A stretch of 8,196 nt of DNA. It comes from Methanobacterium sp. (GTDB lineage Archaea > Methanobacteriota > Methanobacteria > Methanobacteriales > Methanobacteriaceae). A program made the translations under genes and the position numbers. Shown one piece after another: positions 1-7,829 of the stretch (position 1 is the stretch's first letter; each line of letters begins with the position of its first letter). The stretch is taken from NCBI GenBank assembly GCA_020855015.1, contig JAHKLP010000080.1, positions 1 through 8,196 of the forward strand, read 5' to 3'. The notes under the pieces were generated by a model, which was not told the DNA's origin, did not search any database, and worked only from the letters and a program-made list of their open reading frames with translations.

Positions 1-489
1 ATGGGAGCAGATGCAGTATCAGTACACGTAAATGTGGGTTCTGAGATGGAACCTGAAATGTTAATGCATCTTGGTAGCATTTCCGAGATTTGTGATGATT
101 GGGGCATGCCCCTCATTGCCATGATGTACCCTAGAGGGAAAAAAATCGATGATGAACACCATGCTGATGTGGTGAAACTGGCATCCCGTGCCGGTGCCGA
201 ACTGGGTGCAGATATAATCAAAACCAACTACACTGGAGATCCTGACACATTCAAAGAAGTTATTGATGGATGCCCAGTACCCCTGGTTATTGCTGGCGGT
301 CCCCGTGTAGAAACAGACCGTGAACTTCTAGAAATGGTCAAAAACTCTGTAGAAGTTGGTGGGGCAGGAGTAGCAATTGGAAGAAACATATTCCAGGCAA
401 GATCACCCCAAAAAACCACCAGGGCCATTGCCGAGATTGTTCATAACAATTTAGACGTGGATGAGGCACTTAAAATCCTGAATGGTTAA
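1..489 (+). CDS. aroA': 2-amino-3,7-dideoxy-D-threo-hept-6-ulosonate (ADH) synthase, C-terminal part
   Basis: This is the C-terminal 162 residues of an archaeal class I aldolase-family enzyme; the gene begins left of the window. ADH synthase condenses a DHAP-derived C3 unit (6-deoxy-5-ketofructose 1-phosphate route) with aspartate semialdehyde, the first step of the archaeal shikimate entry. Visible features are the strand with Tyr43 (MMYPRG), the Schiff-base lysine Lys74 in IIKTNYTGD, and the phosphate-binding ends AGGPR (98-102) and IGRN (126-129). The Tyr-Lys spacing of 31 residues equals that of Tyr153 and Lys184 in the Methanocaldococcus enzyme. This places the first visible residue near position 111 of a roughly 270-residue protein, so the ATG at base 1 is an internal methionine. 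The next gene encodes the following pathway enzyme, which favours ADH synthase over a plain fructose-bisphosphate aldolase. The two are close paralogues, so the exact substrate is inferred. Confidence 0.9.
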   Translation: MGADAVSVHVNVGSEMEPEMLMHLGSISEICDDWGMPLIAMMYPRGKKIDDEHHADVVKLASRAGAELGADIIKTNYTGDPDTFKEVIDGCPVPLVIAGGPRVETDRELLEMVKNSVEVGGAGVAIGRNIFQARSPQKTTRAIAEIVHNNLDVDEALKILNG

Positions 490-571
490 AATCAATGATT
501 TGCGACATTGTCAGGTGTAAGACCTTATCTGGTGAATTAAGTAATAATTCAATAAATAACACTTAAGAGCA

Positions 572-591
572 GGATAAATCGGAGTTTATCC
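572..591 (+). promoter_or_regulatory. Hairpin in the spacer upstream of 3-dehydroquinate synthase II
   Basis: A perfect 7-bp inverted repeat, GGATAAA and TTTATCC, flanks a 6-base loop (TCGGAG) in the 167-base gap between the two aromatic-pathway genes. No T-run follows, so it is not a standard archaeal oligo-T terminator. AT-rich TATA-like stretches lie on both sides (about 551-558 and 619-628). It could be an operator near a start site, a leader hairpin or an RNA-processing site. The structure is visible; any function is a guess. Confidence 0.3.
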
Positions 592-656
592 AATTGATAC
601 AGAATAGTTGATTCGACTGAATAAATTCAAGGGAATAAAATTAGAAGGTTATATTT

Positions 657-1781
<1,125 letters not shown>

Positions 1782-1788
1782 TTAAAAA

Positions 1789-1812
1789 GGAAATCTTATT
1801 TTTTTTATTTCC
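1789..1812 (+). terminator. Oligo-T transcription terminator after aroB'
   Basis: Eight bases after the aroB' stop, a run of eight T (1799-1806) sits between short complementary arms, GGAAAT (1789-1794) and ATTTCC (1807-1812). Oligo-T tracts of this length are the normal intrinsic termination signal of archaeal RNA polymerase, so the flanking arms may be incidental. Confidence 0.6.
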
Positions 1813-2020
1813 CAAATTTACTCCCCTTTATACCGTATTTCACTGAAGATCTTATTATACAAGTTGGATATTAAATTCAGTTGAGTTATACCATAATTTC
1901 TGAATTAACTGTCTAAATTGATCTGGATACTTCGGTTCTGGAATTTTTCCAATTATTTTATCTTCGAATTTCTAAAAAATGGGAAATTCAAATCAAATAT
2001 GTTGATTAAAAAGAAGTTAA

Positions 2021-2025
2021 GGGGG
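2021..2025 (+). promoter_or_regulatory. Ribosome-binding site for the HprK-like gene
   Basis: GGGGG, preceded by AA, ends 8 nt before the ATG at 2034 and supports that start. The upstream spacer (1813-2020) is very AT-rich and holds several short imperfect inverted repeats, for example AATTCAG (1874-1880) with CTGAATT (1900-1906), and TGGAA (1939-1943) with TTCCA (1947-1951). TATA-like TTATTATAC lies near 1851. No single promoter stands out. Confidence 0.5.
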
Positions 2026-2033
2026 CAATTTAC

Positions 2034-2975
2034 ATGTCTGAATATAAGGTAGAAATTATCACACAGAATGACAAGGATGCCCTGTTTGATGAGCTTAAGC
2101 AAAAAGTTCAATATGAACGAAAAGCCAATATTCATGGTGCCTGCGTTAAGTTCTTAACTGATAACAGAGAATTTAAGGAAGAATGGGAAGACAATTTTAA
2201 ATTTATGAACGAAGACATACGACCCCATGCTAAAATATTCTCTATTGAAGATGGTGGGGAACTTAGAATATTATATGAACCCGTTTCCAAGACCTGCATT
2301 ATAAAAAATTGTGATTATTATGGTTGGATAAAAAGCATAGCCCTGGCAGCGATATCTGACTTTTTTGAGGAATACCATTCTGAAAACCGTCGTTATTCAA
2401 CCCACGGATCTGCAGTTGACTGCCGAGGACATGCAATGGCAATAATAGGGCCCCCAGGAACAGGAAAAACTACTTTAACCTATGGTCTGTTACAATATAA
2501 TGATTTTAATTACATATCTGATGACTGGTTCTTCACAAGATTATTTGCCAATGCAGCTGTGGTTTATTCATCAGAAAAGAATTCATACATTCGGGATGAC
2601 TTGGCAGAGGTCTGGAAGGAATTCTCCCATAAGGTAAATCAAGTAAGGCTGGATAATAAAAAAAGAGGCATAGCTGACGTGAAAACTCTTTTCGAAGGAA
2701 GAGTGAGGGAAACCAGCACTCTTAGATCAGTTGTTTTGTTGGAAAGAGATAAATCCAACCCTGCGTTCCGTGAACTTCAATCTCAGGAAGCCCTTAACTT
2801 TATGATTGAGAAGGATTTCTGTAACCCCCACCAGCTAGTGCGAGATAAACGCAAAGTAAATATTCGCCGCAAATTCTTTGGTGAACTATTCCAATCAGTG
2901 GATGTTTACTTACTTAATACAATAGAAACTCCAGAAGAAAGTTTAGATAGAATAAAAAACATTATTATTGGTTAA
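2034..2975 (+). CDS. HPr kinase-like P-loop ATPase of unknown function
   Basis: A 313-residue soluble protein with no signal peptide or membrane segment. The first ~115 residues, rich in Asp, Glu and Lys, match no domain I recognise. The middle aligns well with the HprK/PEPCK-like nucleotide-binding core: His124-Gly-Ser-Ala-Val-Asp129, then Walker A GPPGTGKTT at 139-147 (Lys145), then ISDDW with Asp163-Asp164. In bacterial HPr kinase/phosphorylase the same order and near-identical spacing is HG..VD..G, GDSGVGKS and a paired Asp that binds metal and catalyses. A later strand, TLRSVVLLERD (229-239), could be a core beta-strand. The C-terminal HprK signature (EIRGxGxIN-like) is not apparent, and no HPr or other PTS gene is in the window. 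A serine/threonine or small-molecule kinase, or an NTPase, is therefore as likely as an HPr kinase. The gene stands alone between aromatic-pathway and tRNA-processing genes. Confidence 0.8.
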   Translation: MSEYKVEIITQNDKDALFDELKQKVQYERKANIHGACVKFLTDNREFKEEWEDNFKFMNEDIRPHAKIFSIEDGGELRILYEPVSKTCIIKNCDYYGWIKSIALAAISDFFEEYHSENRRYSTHGSAVDCRGHAMAIIGPPGTGKTTLTYGLLQYNDFNYISDDWFFTRLFANAAVVYSSEKNSYIRDDLAEVWKEFSHKVNQVRLDNKKRGIADVKTLFEGRVRETSTLRSVVLLERDKSNPAFRELQSQEALNFMIEKDFCNPHQLVRDKRKVNIRRKFFGELFQSVDVYLLNTIETPEESLDRIKNIIIG

Positions 2976-2986
2976 AAGAAATAACA

Positions 2987-3031
2987 GGTAATTAATTGAC
3001 ATAAAAATGATCAGATTAAATTGAAATTACC
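2987..3031. repeat. Inverted repeat upstream of thpR
   Basis: GGTAATT (2987-2993) and AATTACC (3025-3031) form a perfect 7-bp inverted repeat separated by 31 AT-rich bases, inside the 80-base gap before thpR. It may be a terminator remnant of the previous gene, an operator half-site pair, or chance in AT-rich DNA. Confidence 0.25.
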
Positions 3032-3046
3032 CCATAATATTACTCT

Positions 3047-3052
3047 GGTGAT
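3047..3052 (+). promoter_or_regulatory. Shine-Dalgarno that fixes the GTG start of thpR
   Basis: GGTGAT is complementary to the archaeal 16S rRNA 3' end and ends 3 nt before the GTG at 3056. The spacing is short, but the encoded N-terminus (MRVFLAVDV) is exactly that expected of the family, so the GTG is secure as the start. Confidence 0.55.
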
Positions 3053-3055
3053 AAA

Positions 3056-3604
3056 GTGAGAGTATTCTTAGCAGTAGATGTGGACCGACGATTAACCTAC
3101 GAAATTCAGAAAATACAAAAAGACCTCCTAAAAACTGATGCACCTTTAAAGTTGGTGGATGCTGAAAACCTCCATTTAACCTTCAAATTCTTCGGAGAGA
3201 TTAACCCCGACCAGATTAAACAGATAACAAATATTACTGAGGGGAAACTGGAAAATTACCAGTCATTTCCATTGCACATTAAAGGGACCGGAGTGTTCCC
3301 TCATCCGGGCTATATGCGAGTTTTGTGGTTGGGAATTGAAGATTCCGGTAAATTCTCAGAACTGCAAAAAGATTTGGACCAGGAATTTGCGAAAATGGGT
3401 TTTAAAAAGGAGCGCAGTTATACTCCTCATCTCACTATTGCCCGGGTGAAAGGAGCACATAATAAAGAATTCCTGGCAGATAAACTCCAGGAGTTACGGG
3501 ACATCGAAATAGGGAATATGGATGTGGATAAATTAGTGTTGAAAAAGAGCGAACTAACCCCGGTAGGTCCCATCTACACTGATATACATGAATTTTTCAT
3601 TTAA
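3056..3604 (+). CDS. thpR: RNA 2',3'-cyclic phosphodiesterase (2H family, LigT-like)
   Basis: This 182-residue protein has the usual length of ThpR/LigT. It hydrolyses RNA 2',3'-cyclic phosphates to 2'-phosphates, and the family was first known for reversible 2'-5' ligation of tRNA halves in vitro. Both catalytic HxT motifs are intact: His40-Leu-Thr42 in LHLTFKFFGE and His125-Leu-Thr127 in YTPHLTIAR. The N-terminal RVFLAVDV strand and the GVFPHPGYMRVLWLGI segment (79-94) are also typical. It starts with GTG. It lies 80 nt after the HprK-like gene and 139 nt before the CCA-adding enzyme, on the same strand. That neighbour fits a role at RNA or tRNA ends, such as handling ends left by tRNA splicing or RNA damage, though the physiological substrate in archaea is unsettled. 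Confidence 0.95.
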   Translation: MRVFLAVDVDRRLTYEIQKIQKDLLKTDAPLKLVDAENLHLTFKFFGEINPDQIKQITNITEGKLENYQSFPLHIKGTGVFPHPGYMRVLWLGIEDSGKFSELQKDLDQEFAKMGFKKERSYTPHLTIARVKGAHNKEFLADKLQELRDIEIGNMDVDKLVLKKSELTPVGPIYTDIHEFFI

Positions 3605-3650
3605 AACCACATCTTGATAAATTATTATATCAATTCAAATGGATTATTTA

Positions 3651-3658
3651 AATTTATA
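3651..3658 (+). promoter_or_regulatory. Candidate TATA box for cca
   Basis: The sequence around ATTTATAA resembles methanogen TATA boxes and lies about 90 nt before the cca start, which would put transcription start near 3680 and leave a leader of about 60 nt. A second AT-rich candidate lies near 3711-3720. A 6-bp hairpin just upstream (TTGATA 3614-3619, TATCAA 3628-3633) might end thpR transcription. All assignments here are by eye. Confidence 0.25.
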
Positions 3659-3731
3659 ACACGCATTTAAATATCCCAAAAAAATGTGTTAAAAAGAAAG
3701 AATATAGGATTTTAAAAATAATATTAGGATA

Positions 3732-3736
3732 GAGGT
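3732..3736 (+). promoter_or_regulatory. Shine-Dalgarno that selects the TTG start of cca
   Basis: GAGGT ends 7 nt before the TTG at 3744. An in-frame stop (TAA, 3741-3743) immediately precedes that TTG, and no ATG or GTG lies close downstream in frame. This leaves TTG as the only sensible start. Confidence 0.6.
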
Positions 3737-3743
3737 ATTGTAA

Positions 3744-5147
3744 TTGATTGATTTTACAACAATTCTGGAGGATATAGAACCTTCAGAAAATGAACAAAAA
3801 AATATTCAAAATTTATCAGATAAATTAATTGATATTATCAACACTAACGCCCATGATAAAGGTTTTAGTGCTAGAGCAGTTCTTCTCGGCTCTGTAGCCA
3901 AAAACACTTGGATTTCCAGTGATAATAAGGAGGATGTGGATATTGATATTTTCATCAAATTCCCCCTAAGCACTTCACTGGAGGATCTCAAAGCCCAGGG
4001 TTTGGAATTGGCATATTACTGCATAGAAACGGTGGGAGGAACTTATGAGGAGCGTTACGCGTCACACCCCTACTTAACTGGCGTTATAGATGGTTACCCT
4101 GTAGATTTGGTTCCCTGCTATGATATCCAACAATCGAAAGAATTGAAATCCGCAGTAGATCGTACTATCTTACACACAGAATATGTAAGAAAAAATCTGA
4201 AAACTAATCAAGAAAAAGAAGTGCGGCTTTTGAAAAGGTTCATGAAGATGGTGGGTACTTATGGTTCTGAATTCAAGGTAGGTGGATTTTCTGGTTATCT
4301 ATGCGAATTACTAATTATACACTACGGTTCGTTTCTGGAAGTCCTTCAAAAGGCTTCTAGTGAGTGGAAACCAGGCTACCAAATTGATTTAATGAATTTT
4401 GGTACTGCTGATCTTTTCAGTGACTCCCTGGTTGTGGTGGACCCAACTGATAAGAACAGGAATGTTGCAGCTGCATTAACCCTTCAAAAGATGGCTGAAT
4501 TCCGTGTAGCAGCAGCCAATTTTCTGGAAAATCCTAAAAAAGCATATTTTTACCCCAAAGAAATCAGTTATGATCTGCAAGCCATTAAGGTGGAATTTGA
4601 AAAAAGGGATACTCATTCAATTATTCTCACATTTCCTGCTCCAGAAATTCCTGATGATGCTCTGCATCCTCAGATAAGAAAAACAGAAAATTCTCTGGTT
4701 AAAATTTTGGAAACTGGGGATTTCAGTGTTTTGGGAAGTGATTGTTGGACCAGTGAAGGTAATGATAAAGAAAATCAGAAGGTTTTGATTCTCCTGGAGA
4801 TGAACACCTGGCATCTTCCCCACTATAGAAAACATTTTGGCCCCAGAGTATGGGATGATGATAATGCCAAAAGATTTACCCAGAAACATCCTGCCTCATG
4901 GATTGAAGATGACCAGTGGGTGACACTCACTAGGCGTGAACACCAGGATGCAGAGTCACTCATCAAAGGAACCCTTACGAAAAGGGGGATCAGAAATTTG
5001 AGAGTGGGAAAACATCTTAAAAAGAAAATACTAAACAATTATGAGTTATTAAATGTTTCAGACCTTTTGATTCCAGAAGAATCGGATGAAAAGCTACTGA
5101 AATTTATGTACTGTTATCTTCACAAATATGAGTTGTTAACCAGATGA
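3744..5147 (+). CDS. cca: CCA tRNA nucleotidyltransferase (archaeal class I)
   Basis: This 467-residue enzyme adds or repairs the 3'-terminal CCA of tRNA from CTP and ATP without a nucleic-acid template. The nucleotidyltransferase motif is at 49-72: Gly49-Ser50, then VDIDIFIKF with Asp66 and Asp68; the third carboxylate is Asp121 in DGYPVDLVPCY. In the Archaeoglobus enzyme the corresponding residues are, as I recall, Glu, Asp and Asp, so Asp66 may be a conservative swap. The middle-domain helix block KVGGFSGYLCELLIIHYGSF (178-197) is characteristic of archaeal Cca, as is the later LEMNTWHLPHYRKHFGPRVW-type stretch. The rest forms the tRNA-binding body and tail domains. Translation starts at TTG. 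The upstream neighbour thpR also acts on RNA ends. The gene is convergent with the primase operon, and a nested inverted repeat begins at the base after its stop codon. Confidence 0.97.
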   Translation: MIDFTTILEDIEPSENEQKNIQNLSDKLIDIINTNAHDKGFSARAVLLGSVAKNTWISSDNKEDVDIDIFIKFPLSTSLEDLKAQGLELAYYCIETVGGTYEERYASHPYLTGVIDGYPVDLVPCYDIQQSKELKSAVDRTILHTEYVRKNLKTNQEKEVRLLKRFMKMVGTYGSEFKVGGFSGYLCELLIIHYGSFLEVLQKASSEWKPGYQIDLMNFGTADLFSDSLVVVDPTDKNRNVAAALTLQKMAEFRVAAANFLENPKKAYFYPKEISYDLQAIKVEFEKRDTHSIILTFPAPEIPDDALHPQIRKTENSLVKILETGDFSVLGSDCWTSEGNDKENQKVLILLEMNTWHLPHYRKHFGPRVWDDDNAKRFTQKHPASWIEDDQWVTLTRREHQDAESLIKGTLTKRGIRNLRVGKHLKKKILNNYELLNVSDLLIPEESDEKLLKFMYCYLHKYELLTR

Positions 5148-5194
5148 AATTCTTGGTTATCATAACCGAATTTTGACAAATGTCACCAAGAATT
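5148..5194. terminator. Nested inverted repeat at the 3' end of cca, likely terminator between convergent genes
   Basis: AATTCTTGGT (5148-5157) and ACCAAGAATT (5185-5194) form a perfect 10-bp inverted repeat. Inside lie two smaller palindromes: GGTTAT-c-ATAACC (5155-5167) and TGACA-AA-TGTCA (5174-5185). Both share bases with the outer arms, so the RNA can form either one long stem or a three-way junction with a shortened 7-bp base. Only weak T-rich sequence follows (GATTTTATT, 5195-5203). It lies in the 117-base gap between converging cca and priS, where a terminator or 3'-end stabiliser is expected. The rest of the gap (5204-5264) shows nothing recognisable. Confidence 0.5.
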
Positions 5195-5264
5195 GATTTT
5201 ATTCACTTAACATCTACATTATTTCTATTGAGAATGATCCTGAATAAAGCGATTTTAAGGTGAT

Positions 5265-6233
5265 TCATTCATTCCTCTCATAAACGAACTTGGGAACTGC
5301 ATCCTGGAATGGATCGAATGTCTCCAGATTCTTAATTTCTGTGGATATCATACTAACACCAGAGTGGAGAGAGGAGGGTAGTCTTAATATCCTTTTGAGA
5401 TCGATAGAAACCTTAGCATCCACCAGGGTAAGATTTAGTGATGCAATACCTTTAACCAGTTTATTATATCTGACAGGGCCAATATTTTTTCTGAATATAC
5501 CCCACTGATCGTCTTTTAAGAGGTCCCGGTGCTTAATGACAGCTTTGAGAATATTTTTATTCACTCCGTCAATTTCGGTGTCCATATTCACTGCTAATAG
5601 TGCCTGTTTCACCCGGTGGGTGAAGACCTGAGGATAACCAAAAGGGATGGTAAAGTGCTCCAGGTTGTATTTCATCCCGTGGCTGGAGTATTCACTACGT
5701 GGCACATCAGAACCCACTAAATATTTAACGACCTGAGTACGTACATCACTGTCTGCACCCATCACCAGATCATCCAGTATCCTTATGTGATATCCACGAC
5801 CAGAATAAACCACGTGAATATGAGATAGTCCAAGGTCACCTTTAAGAGTATCCACCAGACCATGAACTATGTCTTTTGCTTGATTCAAACATACTTCACA
5901 GACATTTTCACATCCACAGGACCTTATAGGTATGTCCTTGGCATCCACATCAAAGACCAGTTCGGCTTTTATCCATCCATCCCTCCGCCGAGGTTTATGG
6001 TAGAATGCCACTGAAGAATAGGCAGCAAATGGAGCACGGTACCTCATGAATTTTCTCAAAAAGTCGGTGTTTTTGAAAACTCGGTAACGGTCGTTAGGCC
6101 CCCTCCCCATATGGTCAAAACCAAATTCCCGTTGAATAAGGGATTTGAGAATGAAATCTGGGACATTTTTAACATCCCACTCTTCCCTGTAATACTGGCG
6201 ACGTTCGTTAGGATTTGCAGGTTTCAAATCCAT
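5265..6233 (-). CDS. priS: DNA primase small (catalytic) subunit PriS
   Basis: The catalytic subunit of the archaeal/eukaryal-type heterodimeric primase, which makes primers at replication forks. Its 322 residues fit the family. Key elements in order are: REFGFDHMGRGP (35-46); the metal-binding pair Asp95 and Asp97 in LVFDVDAKD; a zinc-binding cluster with Cys106, Cys108, Cys112 and Cys115 (CGCENVCEVC); the nucleotide-binding SGRGYH motif (144-149); and the third carboxylate region with Asp278, Arg284 and LPSSLH (285-290). All expected catalytic features look intact. The ATG at 6233 follows the priL stop by only 2 nt (TAA-TC-ATG), so translation is coupled. Its ribosome-binding site lies inside the priL 3' end. 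It is the second gene of a priL-priS operon. Confidence 0.97.
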   Translation of the reverse strand: MDLKPANPNERRQYYREEWDVKNVPDFILKSLIQREFGFDHMGRGPNDRYRVFKNTDFLRKFMRYRAPFAAYSSVAFYHKPRRRDGWIKAELVFDVDAKDIPIRSCGCENVCEVCLNQAKDIVHGLVDTLKGDLGLSHIHVVYSGRGYHIRILDDLVMGADSDVRTQVVKYLVGSDVPRSEYSSHGMKYNLEHFTIPFGYPQVFTHRVKQALLAVNMDTEIDGVNKNILKAVIKHRDLLKDDQWGIFRKNIGPVRYNKLVKGIASLNLTLVDAKVSIDLKRILRLPSSLHSGVSMISTEIKNLETFDPFQDAVPKFVYERNE

Positions 6234-6235
6234 GA

Positions 6236-7687
6236 TTAAGCACTCCCACCAGTTGTGTCAGTTGATTCATTGGATTTGTTATCCTCACCAGTTCCTTTCT
6301 GAACCTCAGAAGCCTCAATTTTATTAGAGTTATCAGAATCCCCATTTTCAGGTGTTTCAGGACCTTCTGTTTCCAGGTTGTTAACTTCCCATATTCTCCG
6401 GTTATAATAGCTCAGGGGGTTACCGATCTTTTTGCAAACATCATCTGGTTTACACAGGTGGGGGAGGTGCAGTTTAATCTTTTCACAACTCATTGGCGTG
6501 TACCACGTGGTTTCACCTTCGTGATTCATATTCAGAGAACTATGCATTCCAAAACCCAGCTTAGCATTAATATTAACCTTTTCTTGGGGCTGATCATCAA
6601 ATAATGGGGGCACACATCGTTGTGCGGCTTCATAAATCAGGGGTAAGACTTCGTTTTCTGTTATTTCCAGATTAGGGTCCTGATCAGAGACACGTTTGGT
6701 GATGTTCATCCGGAACACATCGGGATAGAGTCGAGCATAGGAAACAAACGGTGTCATAAACAGAACAATTGCATCGTTCCGACCACCGGATTTAATCCCT
6801 TCCAGAGCTTTTTTAACACAGGGAGGGAATGCCAGATTATTAAGTGGTCCTGCTTTCAGAGGTCCTCCTCCACCCCTACCTGAACCATAGCCGTAACTTT
6901 GCATTGGCTCAGAAAGTACTTCTGAAACCTGTTCAGCCAGCTCCAATAATATTGGGTTGGGTTCTACCATCTTTTCGGCCTTTTCATGAACCTGTTTAAT
7001 GTAATCCTCGGTTTCCTGCATGATCAGCTTGATCATTATGAGTTCTTTAAGTTCGTCACCAATCAAAAGCTGGTACATACTCATAGGATTTCGATGCTTG
7101 ATTTTTGGTCCGAACCTCTCCAGGAAATCCTCCTGATCGAGTATAAGTTCCCCTTGATCAAGTACCAGATCAGTGAGCCGTATTTTACGTGAGCTTAGAA
7201 GCTCTTCAAAGAAGGTCCAGTGTACCTGATCATCTGCCAGGAGCATTTGCAGGGACTTTTCTACCATGGACCTGCCTTCATCTGCGTGAAGTTTACCCAA
7301 TCTTTCGTTTATTAAATCCCCCTGAGACTCTACCATAACCCTGGTTTCACGAGAGTTTGGCCCGAATTTAACTCCTATTGCCTGACATAAAAGGTAAAAT
7401 GAAATGACATCATATTTAGTTATTTTATCATCTGATAAATAGGCATATCTTCGACCATTAAATTCACGGTCATGTTTTTTCTTGATATGCCATTCTATTC
7501 GCTTTAAAGCTAGTTCAAGAAAATTAGAGGGTATTTCACCATCATCCAGTATTTCCTGTGAGGGGTTGTGAGTGACAATGCTTCTTAACTGTGGAATATC
7601 CTCAGATATCCCTTCAAGACTGCCGAGTTCCCGTACAATGTCTTTTCCCTCTGGTGACAGCGGGTTTAAAAAAGAAATTGAAACCAT
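6236..7687 (-). CDS. priL: DNA primase large subunit PriL (iron-sulfur)
   Basis: The regulatory large subunit that binds PriS and helps initiate primer synthesis. I choose the ATG at 7687 (483 residues, starting MVSISFLNPLSPEGKDIV). The frame stays open to a TTG at 7759, but those 24 extra residues look like translated AT-rich promoter DNA. The N-terminal helical domain (about 1-260) contains the typical YAYLSDDKITKYDVISFYLL segment (82-101). A Gly-rich linker (YGYGSGRGGGGP, 265-276) leads to the C-terminal Fe-S domain. Cysteines there are Cys290 (FPPC), Cys358 (QRC), Cys401 (TPMSC), Cys412 (HLC) and Cys418 (DVC). By family pattern, 290, 401, 412 and 418 are the likely [4Fe-4S] ligands. The last ~45 residues are an acidic Asn/Ser/Thr/Glu-rich tail, probably disordered. 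priS follows after 2 nt. Confidence 0.95.
   Translation of the reverse strand: MVSISFLNPLSPEGKDIVRELGSLEGISEDIPQLRSIVTHNPSQEILDDGEIPSNFLELALKRIEWHIKKKHDREFNGRRYAYLSDDKITKYDVISFYLLCQAIGVKFGPNSRETRVMVESQGDLINERLGKLHADEGRSMVEKSLQMLLADDQVHWTFFEELLSSRKIRLTDLVLDQGELILDQEDFLERFGPKIKHRNPMSMYQLLIGDELKELIMIKLIMQETEDYIKQVHEKAEKMVEPNPILLELAEQVSEVLSEPMQSYGYGSGRGGGGPLKAGPLNNLAFPPCVKKALEGIKSGGRNDAIVLFMTPFVSYARLYPDVFRMNITKRVSDQDPNLEITENEVLPLIYEAAQRCVPPLFDDQPQEKVNINAKLGFGMHSSLNMNHEGETTWYTPMSCEKIKLHLPHLCKPDDVCKKIGNPLSYYNRRIWEVNNLETEGPETPENGDSDNSNKIEASEVQKGTGEDNKSNESTDTTGGSA
6243..6246 (-). promoter_or_regulatory. Shine-Dalgarno for priS embedded in the end of priL
   Basis: On the minus strand GGAG, within GGTGGGAG, ends 9 nt before the priS ATG. 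It is encoded by the Gly-Gly-Ser codons that end PriL, so the last codons of priL double as the priS initiation signal. Confidence 0.55.
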
Positions 7688-7706
7688 AAATACAATTATA
7701 TTCCGG

Positions 7707-7718
7707 GTTATTAAAAAA
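7707..7718 (-). promoter_or_regulatory. Candidate promoter of the priL-priS operon
   Basis: On the minus strand, TTTTTTTTAATA is centred about 26 nt upstream of the priL ATG, TATA-box distance for a transcript starting at or next to the ATG. No clear Shine-Dalgarno precedes that ATG, which agrees with a leaderless mRNA. The T-run could instead, or also, terminate the upstream histidine kinase gene on the same strand. A second TATA-like TTTATAGA lies at 7752-7745. Confidence 0.3.
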
Positions 7719-7764
7719 AATTTGCCAGAGCAAAAATATTCCGTTTCTATAAAGAACAATAAAC

Positions 7765-7829
7765 TTAATCCAAATCCTCTTTGAATTTAATGATAAATGT
7801 GGTTCCATCTTGAACATTCATGGTTATAA
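7765..7829 (-). other. Displaced C-terminal coding segment of the histidine kinase
   Basis: In the frame reached by deleting one G (or adding two) at the G-run, this stretch reads VITMNVQDGTTFIIKFKEDLD and then TAA at 7767-7765. A G-T-x-F-x-I-x-F strand is the normal last element of HATPase domains of this kinase class, which the uninterrupted frame lacks. The restored stop leaves a 77-base spacer before the priL ATG. Confidence 0.75.

Noticed and set aside
1..3. ATG at the first base as a true gene start
   Set aside because: The Tyr-Lys catalytic spacing places it near residue 111 of the ADH synthase; about 110 N-terminal residues lie outside the window.
1782..2033. Possible small RNA or small gene in the 252-base spacer before the HprK-like gene
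   Set aside because: Only short imperfect inverted repeats and AT-rich sequence are visible; no tRNA, C/D-box or riboswitch pattern could be made out.
4617..5038. Two minus-strand open frames within cca
   Set aside because: Both are antisense to a fully supported Cca and have no recognisable domains.
5290..5508. Plus-strand open frame inside priS
   Set aside because: It is an antisense shadow of a gene with all catalytic motifs intact, has no recognisable motif and no convincing ribosome-binding site.
7688..7759. Extended PriL N-terminus of 24 residues from a TTG at 7759
   Set aside because: The extension is AT-rich, hydrophobic and unlike PriL N-termini; it overlaps the likely promoter, and the first ATG (7687) gives a family-like start.
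7614..7817. Minus-strand frame overlapping the priL start and the kinase end
   Set aside because: It runs in a third frame through the spacer and priL 5' end, lacks motifs and conflicts with both better-supported genes.
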